The notes under the pieces are model-generated. The model worked only from the letters and a program-made list of their open reading frames with translations. It was not told the origin of the DNA and did no database searches. Positions 1-4,334 of a stretch of DNA of 5,575 bases are shown here, in pieces; positions within the stretch are counted from its first letter, which is position 1; every line of letters starts with the position of its first letter. The position numbers and the translations under genes are program-made. Source of the DNA: an uncultured Chloroflexota bacterium (GTDB taxonomy: Bacteria; Chloroflexota; Dehalococcoidia; SAR202; UBA11138); NCBI GenBank assembly GCA_913046025.1, contig CAJWRP010000190.1, forward strand, positions 1-5,575. Direction: 5' to 3'.

Positions 1-1
1 C

Positions 2-460
2 AAAAGCAGTAAAATTATTGTTTTTGCAAAAAAAGAAAAATACAAAAATTTAATTGCCTATACTGCAATTAATAAATTTTTAAGAGAAAATAAAATATTA
101 ACCCCTAAGCTTTTAGCGCATGATTACCCTAAAGGTATAATTGTTATTGAAGATTTTGGAGATATATCCTTTCATAAAGTTTTGTTAAGACAAAAAAAAA
201 AACTAACAACTTATAAAAAACTTATAGATTTACTTTTAAAAATTCAAAAAATAAAACCAAAATCGGTAATAAAAAATATTATTGATAAACCGCATATAAT
301 TAATAAATATTCTAATAAATATTTACATAAAGAATCCGATTTATTTTTCGATTGGTATTTACCTTTGTTTTTGAGTAAAAAAAGAGCCTTAAATGTTAAA
401 AAAAAATCAAAAAGGGTTTTGAAAAAGGGTAAATTTAATTTCCTAAAGCCTCATCAGTAA
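2..460 (+). CDS. AmgK/aminoglycoside-phosphotransferase-type kinase, fragment truncated at both ends
   Basis: The reading frame is open from the window edge to a TAA at 458-460, giving 152 visible residues. In order it shows the end of an N-terminal kinase lobe, a hinge-like IEDFGD motif at residues 49-54 (compare LLEDLGD in AmgK-type sugar kinases), a helical stretch, and ESDLFFDWYLP at 111-121, which matches the conserved segment just before the catalytic loop in this family. Members phosphorylate N-acetylmuramate/N-acetylglucosamine or related sugars in cell-wall recycling and are about 320-340 residues long. The expected HxDxxxxN catalytic loop and metal-binding Asp are absent, because the frame runs into unrelated sequence and stops about 30 residues after WYLP, so this copy cannot be active. 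G+C is about 22% with poly-A runs, unlike everything to its right, and the protein is Lys/Ile/Asn-rich as in SAR11-type genomes. The family is fairly sure; the exact substrate is not. Confidence 0.75.
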   Translation, partial: KSSKIIVFAKKEKYKNLIAYTAINKFLRENKILTPKLLAHDYPKGIIVIEDFGDISFHKVLLRQKKKLTTYKKLIDLLLKIQKIKPKSVIKNIIDKPHIINKYSNKYLHKESDLFFDWYLPLFLSKKRALNVKKKSKRVLKKGKFNFLKPHQ

Positions 461-480
461 ATCTATAATCATCGTCTTGG
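440..480. other. Compositional junction (foreign/chimeric breakpoint)
   Basis: To the left G+C is about 22% (99 of 460 bases by hand count). Immediately to the right, 481-540 contains 30 G/C of 60 and the rest of the window stays near 50-55%. The kinase frame loses family resemblance at about 420-440 and stops at 460, so the breakpoint is probably at about 425-480. No integrase, tRNA, IS end or target-site duplication is visible. The likeliest explanation is a chimeric join in an amplified or assembled genome; a recent horizontal insertion is possible but has no supporting machinery here. Confidence 0.6.
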
Positions 481-604
481 GAGTAGATGATAACAGCCTG
501 GGCTATGTAGGTGGGACAGGTGAATGGTGGCTAGTGATGTGGGTGCTTTGGCAGAGGGCTAAAATAGTCGATTTTCGACCATCGGTCACCAATTGGCGGA
601 ACCC

Positions 605-628
605 GATTCCTAACTAAATTTAGGAATC
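605..628. terminator. 9-bp inverted repeat, possible bidirectional terminator
   Basis: A perfect 9-bp stem (GATTCCTAA at 605-613 and TTAGGAATC at 620-628) encloses a 6-nt loop. It lies 26 nt downstream of the stop of the minus-strand small gene and beyond the end of the plus-strand kinase fragment, where a terminator would fit. Neither side has a clear T-tract and the stem is A/T-rich, so intrinsic termination is uncertain. It may be only a stabilising 3' hairpin. The rest of the 461-654 gap shows no coding sequence. A weaker 5-bp hairpin (GTCGA/TCGAC) sits at 567-579. Confidence 0.3.
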
Positions 629-640
629 ACACTTTCACGG

Positions 641-652
641 GCCAACGTTGGC
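641..652. repeat. 12-bp perfect palindrome GCCAACGTTGGC
   Basis: The sequence is a perfect dyad with no loop, starting 2 nt beyond the stop codon of the small minus-strand gene. A loop-free palindrome is a better fit for a dimeric DNA-binding protein site than for an RNA hairpin. It could equally be chance, and its position at a 3' end rather than in front of a gene argues against an operator. Confidence 0.3.
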
Positions 653-654
653 GA

Positions 655-801
655 TTAGCCAATGCTTCTCAGGAAATCTTGAATAATAAGACCCACTTGT
701 AGGATGGTGATCGCGTTGATCATCGGAAGTGTGAAGAAGCTAAACACCAGTGCGCCGAAGCTCATGCCGGTATGTTTAACGGTAACGATGGAAGTCTTCA
801 C
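655..801 (-). CDS. Small hydrophobic (single-helix) protein of unknown function
   Basis: I do not recognise this protein. The frame is open from an ATG at 840, but I place the start at the GTG at 801-799 because a perfect GGAGGT Shine-Dalgarno (813-808) sits 6 nt in front of it, giving 48 residues. The first 12 residues are mildly polar with Lys2, Lys9 and His10. Residues 13-40 are strongly hydrophobic, rich in Phe, Leu and Ile and broken by Pro26 and Asn29. The C-terminus is short and polar (QDFLRSIG). This fits one kinked transmembrane helix or a helical hairpin with few charges. It is alone on its strand, 330 bp downstream of the SDR stop, and is followed by a palindrome and a hairpin. The ideal ribosome binding site and hydrophobic pattern support a real gene; its short length is the main doubt. 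Confidence 0.5.
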   Translation of the reverse strand: MKTSIVTVKHTGMSFGALVFSFFTLPMINAITILQVGLIIQDFLRSIG

Positions 802-807
802 CGAGAC

Positions 808-813
808 ACCTCC
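808..813 (-). promoter_or_regulatory. Perfect Shine-Dalgarno (GGAGGT) deciding a GTG start
   Basis: Read on the minus strand, GGAGGT is followed by a 6-nt spacer and GTG-AAG. This is the strongest ribosome binding site in the window. It argues for the 48-residue product over the 61-residue one from the upstream ATG at 840, where I see no comparable motif. In the 802-1012 leader I found no convincing promoter. Confidence 0.55.
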
Positions 814-1012
814 GAATTTAAGGTGAGTGCATGTAATCATCTTAATGGGAAAATCCAGGTGTATAGGACGTCAACAATCAGAGGTATTCAGGTGACAATT
901 GTGAAATTAAGTGAGCAAACCGTTATGGAGGATATTTCTCAAATTATTGCCATGCTGACGACTCGCAAGTGCAAGAAGTGCTTTGCCATATTCTTTGAAA
1001 TACCCTCCCGTA

Positions 1013-1131
1013 GCTACGCAGCATCCTTCTGATAGTCTCAACTTTTGGTCGCCTCACTGTCGTCCAATCAAACTGATTACGCCGAAATATTCCCGGAGCA
1101 GTTCAGCAACCCTCTGCTGGCTATCCAAAAA
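1013..1131 (-). repeat. Conserved 3' flank of SDR copy 1 (direct repeat, left copy)
   Basis: This non-coding stretch after the stop of the left SDR gene aligns without gaps to 1980-2098, after the stop of the right SDR gene, with 90 of 119 positions identical by hand alignment. Conservation is in blocks: 14/14 at 1013-1026, 23/24 at about 1070-1093 (around ATTACGCCGAAATATTCC), and 20/20 around AGCAACCCTCTGCTGGCTAT just downstream of the stop. Similarity fades left of about 1000. The left copy contains a 5-bp hairpin (CAGCA/TGCTG). No shared reading frame runs through both copies. Confidence 0.75.
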
Positions 1132-1902
1132 TCATTGGGCGGTGACGCCGCCGTCGATGACCAGTTCCGCGCCAGTGATGTAGGACGATTCGTCGGAGGC
1201 TAGGTACACCAGGCCGTGGGCGATGTCGTCGGCATAGCACATCTTGCCCATGGGAACTCGATCGACCCTCTCCTGGTACCGGTCCGGGTCGCTGAAGTTC
1301 TGCTCTGTCAGCGGCGTCCAAGCGTAGCCTGGGTGAACCGAGTTCACGCGGATATTCTCCTTGGCGTACTGGATCGCGGCCGACTTGGTGAACAGCCGGT
1401 TGGCGGCCTTCGCCGCGTGGTAAGCAGCGGAGGTTGGGCTTCCGATTAGTCCGTTAATCGACGAAATGTTGATGACGGAGCCACTGCCGACTTTCCGCAT
1501 CTCCGGAATGGCATGCTTGGTGCCTAGAAACGCTCCCTTGGCATGAACGTCCATCTGGGCGTCCCATATGGCCTCCGTAGTCTCCAGAACAGTCTGTTGA
1601 GCGCCGGTGCCAGCGTTGTTCACGAGAACGTCTAACTTTCCGTAAGTATTTACGGTGGCCTTGATCGCTTCAATCCAGTCTTGTTCCTTGGTGACATCCA
1701 GATGAACGTACAGCGCATCGAAGCCGTTATCGGCAAGTTGGGTCACCGTCTCCTGCCCCATGTCGTCTTTAATGTCGCCGAGCACGACCTTTGCACCCTC
1801 CTTGGCGAACATCCAGGCAGCCGCGCCGCCAAAACCCATAAGCTGGCCCCGCACACCGGCCGCTGCTCCACTAATAAGCGCTACCTTGCCTTCTAGTCTC
1901 AT
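1132..1902 (-). CDS. Short-chain dehydrogenase/reductase (SDR), NAD-type, copy 1
   Basis: This is a cytoplasmic Rossmann-fold oxidoreductase of 256 residues, the normal length for classical SDRs, which interconvert alcohols and ketones. Visible motifs are an SGAAAG start to the nucleotide-binding loop at residues 11-16, Asp43 at the end of strand beta2 (LGDI), which favours NAD over NADP, NNAG at 95-98, catalytic Ser148 in NISS, Tyr161 and Lys165 in YHAAK, PGY at 191-193, and a C-terminal VIDGG. The Gly-rich loop carries about 7 extra residues compared with the usual TGxxxGIG, and the structural Asn expected in the VNxKG motif is His120. The ATG start is supported by AAGGA 8 nt upstream (1915-1911). 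It is 74% identical to the gene at 2099-2869 and lies downstream of it on the same strand, 196 bp away, so it may be co-transcribed or use its own weak promoter (TTGATA-like -35). The substrate is unknown. Confidence 0.92.
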   Translation of the reverse strand: MRLEGKVALISGAAAGVRGQLMGFGGAAAWMFAKEGAKVVLGDIKDDMGQETVTQLADNGFDALYVHLDVTKEQDWIEAIKATVNTYGKLDVLVNNAGTGAQQTVLETTEAIWDAQMDVHAKGAFLGTKHAIPEMRKVGSGSVINISSINGLIGSPTSAAYHAAKAANRLFTKSAAIQYAKENIRVNSVHPGYAWTPLTEQNFSDPDRYQERVDRVPMGKMCYADDIAHGLVYLASDESSYITGAELVIDGGVTAQ

Positions 1903-1979
1903 GCCTCAATTCCTTTATTGCTATTCCTAGCCATCTCACCGTTGTCATATCAATACATATGCTCCGAAACGTGCCCGTC

Positions 1980-2098
1980 GCTACGCAGCATCCCTTTGAT
2001 TGTCGCAACTTATTGCGTCCCCACCATCGTTAAACCAAACTAATTACGCCGAAATATTCCTATCGTTAAGTAGCAACCCTCTGCTGGCTATTCAGAAT
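1980..2098 (-). repeat. Conserved 3' flank of SDR copy 2 (direct repeat, right copy)
   Basis: This is the partner of 1013-1131, at the same 967-bp offset as the two SDR genes, which shows that gene and 3' flank duplicated as one unit. It forms the downstream-of-stop part of the 196-bp space between the two genes. The remaining 1903-1979 is unrelated to the region upstream of the right copy and should hold the leader of the left gene. The translation seen in the left flank is interrupted here by stops, so the conservation is not simply a shared C-terminal extension. Confidence 0.75.
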
Positions 2099-2869
2099 TC
2101 ATTGGGCGGTGGCGCCGCCGTCAATGACCAGCTCGGAGCCTGTGACCCATTTCGACTCGTCGGAAGCCAGGTAGAGGACGCCGTTGGCGATATCTTCAGC
2201 TGTTCCCAGACGTCCTATCGCAGTCCTACCGATAAGCCACTGTCGCCTCTCTGGGTCAGCAAAGTACTGCTCGGTGAGTGGAGTGTCAGCGTAGCCTGGA
2301 TGGACCGAGTTTACTCGGATGTTCTCTCCTGCATACTGAATGGCGGCAGCTTTTGTGAATAGCCTGGATGCGCCTTTGGCTGCGTGGTAGGCGGTGACTG
2401 TAGGGCTACCTATTATTCCGTACATGGAGGAGATGTTGATGATGGAGCCGCCTCCGGCATTTCGCATCTCGGGGATGGCGTGCTTGGTGCCAAGAAACAC
2501 CCCCTTGGCGTGCACGTCCATCTGGGCGTCCCAGGTATCCTCAGTGGTCTCCAATACGGTGGTGCGGGCGCTGGTACCGGCGTTGTTTACCAGTACATTC
2601 AGCTTGCCGTAAGTGCCAACCGTGGCATCCATGGCGTTAATCCAGTCCTGCTCAAGGGTTACATCTAGGTGGACGTAAGTCGCATAGAAGCCGTTTTCGC
2701 GTAGCTGGTTGGCGGTCTGCTCACCGAGATCGTCCTTGATGTCCCCCAACACTATCTTCGCGCCTTCTTGGGCGAACAGCCAGGCGCTGGCTCCACCGAA
2801 GCCCATGGTCTGGCCCCATACGCCTGCTGCCGCGCCGGTGATCAACGCAACCTTTCCTTCCAATCGCAT
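2099..2869 (-). CDS. Short-chain dehydrogenase/reductase (SDR), NAD-type, copy 2
   Basis: This is a 256-residue classical-type SDR paralogous to the neighbour downstream (190/256 identical, no gaps). It has a TGAAAG start to the cofactor loop at 11-16 with the same 7-residue insertion before GGASAW, Asp43 for NAD preference, NNAG at 95-98, Ser148, Tyr161 and Lys165 as catalytic residues, and His120 where most classical SDRs have the catalytic-tetrad Asn. PGYADTP at 191-197 is the more usual form; copy 1 has Trp at that Asp. The paralogs differ most at residues 202-225 (16 of 24 positions), the flexible substrate-binding region, which suggests different substrates. The ATG is preceded by AGGGG 7 nt upstream (2881-2877). 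It is the promoter-proximal gene of the pair, behind an extended -10 promoter at about 2949-2977. It probably oxidises a secondary alcohol or reduces a ketone; the substrate cannot be told from sequence. Confidence 0.92.
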   Translation of the reverse strand: MRLEGKVALITGAAAGVWGQTMGFGGASAWLFAQEGAKIVLGDIKDDLGEQTANQLRENGFYATYVHLDVTLEQDWINAMDATVGTYGKLNVLVNNAGTSARTTVLETTEDTWDAQMDVHAKGVFLGTKHAIPEMRNAGGGSIINISSMYGIIGSPTVTAYHAAKGASRLFTKAAAIQYAGENIRVNSVHPGYADTPLTEQYFADPERRQWLIGRTAIGRLGTAEDIANGVLYLASDESKWVTGSELVIDGGATAQ

Positions 2870-2905
2870 TTAACTGCCCCTGTCGTTCTCGTCCTGATTT
2901 GAGAT

Positions 2906-2929
2906 GCTGTAGTTGCAGCACCGTACAGC
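2906..2929 (-). promoter_or_regulatory. Hairpin in the 5' leader of SDR copy 2
   Basis: Six-base arms GCTGTA (2906-2911) and TACAGC (2924-2929) pair around a 12-nt loop. The hairpin lies between the predicted transcription start (about 2942) and the ATG at 2869, in a leader of about 70 nt. It does not cover the ribosome binding site. It could stabilise the mRNA or be chance; no riboswitch class is recognisable. Confidence 0.25.
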
Positions 2930-2948
2930 TAATTATCCGAAAAGCAAG

Positions 2949-2977
2949 ATTATAGCAGTGGATAGGAAGAAGGCGAA
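2949..2977 (-). promoter_or_regulatory. Extended -10 promoter for the SDR pair
   Basis: On the minus strand a consensus TATAAT (2954-2949) is preceded by TGC, giving an extended -10 (TGnTATAAT). A weak -35, TTCGCC (2977-2972, 3 of 6 matches), lies at the ideal 17-bp spacing; an extended -10 tolerates a poor -35. The predicted start point near 2942 leaves about 70 nt of leader before the SDR copy 2 ATG. It is the best sigma70-type match seen on this strand. Confidence 0.55.
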
Positions 2978-3029
2978 GCGGTTGCCCCATTAGGCGAAGT
3001 AAAAGCCAAGAGAGACTAAAGTCCATTCC

Positions 3030-3072
3030 CGGTGCGGACCGTGTGCTGCCTGCCCTTCGCACCGCCCCCCCC
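3030..3072. repeat. 7-bp inverted repeat followed by a C8 tract
   Basis: CGGTGCG (3030-3036) and CGCACCG (3058-3064) are perfect inverted arms around 21 nt, and eight consecutive C follow at 3065-3072. It lies in the divergent region between the SDR pair and the hydrolase, upstream of both. It could be a protein-binding dyad or an RNA hairpin. The homopolymer is prone to slippage and to sequencing error. Confidence 0.3.
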
Positions 3073-3154
3073 AATTGGCTAGTATGTCTAAAGTCTCTCC
3101 GGCAAACTTAATATCCTCCATTCAACTCAACATGAGGATTGCGTGAGTGGGCAA

Positions 3155-3204
3155 AGGAAAGTATGAAGGGAAGACCCGATATCTGGGGCAAGGCGCTTTC
3201 CTAA
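3155..3204 (+). promoter_or_regulatory. Possible leader mini-ORF inside an inverted repeat
   Basis: ATG at 3163 opens a 13-codon frame (MKGRPDIWGKALS) ending at TAA 3202-3204, with AAGGA 4 nt in front. Its ribosome binding site lies in AGGAAAG (3155-3161), which is complementary to CTTTCCT (3196-3202), overlapping its stop. The arrangement resembles a translated leader ahead of the hydrolase gene 60 nt downstream, but the peptide has no run of regulatory codons and the loop is long (34 nt). This is weak evidence. The rest of 2978-3262 shows no other gene. Confidence 0.15.
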
Positions 3205-3262
3205 ATTTCTCCCGAGGGCTTAAACAGGCGATGACGCACTTTGCTGCATGGAGAACATCCCC

Positions 3263-4129
3263 GTGGCTGGTATGAACTGGGTGGCCTGGTTGCGGGTTGC
3301 GCGGGCACTTGTCTTAGCGCTGGTCGTACTGGCACTGGGGGCATTTGTAGCGAGGCAGTTCAATTTGCTGGACAAACAGCTGGTGTTCTTTCCATCCAAA
3401 GTAATTCAGAGTAGCCCGGGCGATTTGGGGCTTGCCTATGAAGAAGTGCGCTTTCAGACAAAGGACGGCGTGGACCTTCACGGCTGGTTCGTGCATGGGA
3501 CTGGAGCCGGCACGCTGCTGTGGTTCCACGGCAATGCGGGCAATATCGGGGACCGCGTCGAGAACATACTGCTGCTCAATCGAGATGTCGGCGTGAACAT
3601 ATTCATTTTCGATTACAGAGGTTACGGCCTTAGCGAGGGCAGCCCGTCTGAGAAAGGCATGTACCTCGATGCGGAGGCTGCCATTGCCTATCTCAAGTCC
3701 AGGCCAGAGGCGATTAACGACGGCGATATTGTCCTGTTCGGACGCTCGATTGGAGCTGCCGTTGCCGTGGAGATGGCGACTCGGCATGACTTCCGAGGTC
3801 TCATCCTAGAGTCGCCATTTACCTCATTGAGGGCCATGGCGCGACTGACGCATCCGGTGCTGTCCAGAATAGTGCCCTTTGGCCTGGTAGTGCAGGGTAG
3901 GTATGAGTCGCTGAGCAAAATGCCTCATGTAAATAGTCCGGTGTTGGTTATTCACGGCAAAGCGGACGAGACCGTTCCGGTCAAAATGGGCCTGGAGCTG
4001 TTCGAGGCTGCCAGCGATCCCAAGCGCCTGCACCTGGTCGACGGCGCAGGTCACAATGACGTCTACCTGCTTGGTGGAGAGGGCTACTTCAACGCTCTCA
4101 AAGCCTTCATTGAAGGCGATGATGGCTAG
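3263..4129 (+). CDS. Membrane-anchored alpha/beta hydrolase (BEM46/ABHD13-like serine hydrolase)
   Basis: This serine hydrolase should act on an ester, thioester or amide. Residues here are numbered from the upstream ATG at 3248. It has an N-terminal hydrophobic helix at about 14-36 (one membrane anchor), then the family-typical QLVFFPS at 44-50, an oxyanion-side WFHGNAGN at 92-99, FDYRGYGLSEG at 121-131, nucleophile Ser167 in GRSIG, acid Asp240 in HGKADETVP, and His269 in GAGHND. The triad is therefore complete. Length (288-293) fits the family. I prefer the GTG at 3263 because GGAGA (3250-3254) lies 8 nt upstream, while the ATG at 3248 has no ribosome binding site; the choice shortens the protein by only five residues. 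It is transcribed away from the SDR pair and is 205 bp ahead of the LLM gene, which has its own promoter, so it is probably monocistronic. The true substrate is unknown; lipid, peptide or S-acyl substrates are all possible. Confidence 0.88.
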   Translation: MAGMNWVAWLRVARALVLALVVLALGAFVARQFNLLDKQLVFFPSKVIQSSPGDLGLAYEEVRFQTKDGVDLHGWFVHGTGAGTLLWFHGNAGNIGDRVENILLLNRDVGVNIFIFDYRGYGLSEGSPSEKGMYLDAEAAIAYLKSRPEAINDGDIVLFGRSIGAAVAVEMATRHDFRGLILESPFTSLRAMARLTHPVLSRIVPFGLVVQGRYESLSKMPHVNSPVLVIHGKADETVPVKMGLELFEAASDPKRLHLVDGAGHNDVYLLGGEGYFNALKAFIEGDDG

Positions 4130-4148
4130 GCAACCCGGGCTCTTAGCC
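4124..4148 (+). terminator. Weak hairpin overlapping the hydrolase stop
   Basis: GGCTA (4124-4128) pairs with TAGCC (4144-4148), extended by one G-C and one G-T pair, around a C/G-rich loop. It begins inside the stop codon of the hydrolase gene. No T-tract follows (AAATAATCGG), so it is at best a rho-independent-like remnant or a 3' stability hairpin. Confidence 0.2.
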
Positions 4149-4192
4149 AAATAATCGGCGGTCTTCCGGCAACAGGACGGTGCACTCGTCTA

Positions 4193-4221
4193 TTGACAAA
4201 CCTTAAGCTGCAACCTAGTGT
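4193..4221 (+). promoter_or_regulatory. Sigma70-type promoter upstream of the LLM gene
   Basis: A perfect -35 TTGACA (4193-4198) is followed, after exactly 17 bp, by TAGTGT (4216-4221; 3 of 6 matches to TATAAT). The predicted start near 4228 gives a leader of about 105 nt before the LLM ATG at 4335. The strong -35 and ideal spacing support it; the poor -10 suggests an activator or moderate strength. Confidence 0.45.
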
Positions 4222-4334
4222 GGGCTAACCTGAGACAGCGGGTCCTTTCAGCGGCAAATCATCACATCCTTGCAATACAGTTTGAAGTAGGGACACCCGG
4301 CTTCAGGCCCACGCAATAGAACAGGAGTCAAAAA

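Noticed and set aside
432..475. Apparent continuation FPKASSVN in another frame after the kinase, hinting at a frameshift just before the catalytic loop
   Set aside because: The resemblance to the expected segment before HRDFH is only a few residues, stops occur immediately on both sides, and no catalytic motif follows. A breakpoint explains the data more simply.
772..1032. Plus-strand 86-codon open frame containing CKKC
   Set aside because: It has no ribosome binding site, lies antisense to the better-supported small hydrophobic gene, and runs into the conserved SDR 3' flank, whose copy does not keep the frame. It reads as a chance open frame.
1013..1131. SDR 3' flanks as integron attC sites (gene-cassette array)
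   Set aside because: No pair of GTTRRRY/RYYYAAC core sites with an inverted-repeat arrangement was found, and the upstream boundary does not match a cassette junction.
1013..1131. SDR flank as a degraded C-terminal coding extension (SQQRVAELLREYFGVIS in the left copy)
   Set aside because: The equivalent frame in the right copy has stop codons within a few residues, and both genes already end at the standard SDR C-terminus. Not excluded, but less likely than a non-coding element.
1121..1321. Other open frames inside the two SDR genes, including several plus-strand ones
   Set aside because: They are shadows of the SDR coding frames, with arginine/proline-rich or motif-free translations and no start signals.
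2721..3074. Minus-strand 117-codon open frame across the SDR start and its upstream region
   Set aside because: It overlaps the firmly supported SDR start and its promoter, has low-complexity Arg/Gly-rich translation and shows no family motif.
3314..3787. Minus-strand 157-codon open frame opposite the hydrolase
   Set aside because: The plus-strand frame carries a complete catalytic triad and family motifs; the antisense frame shows none.
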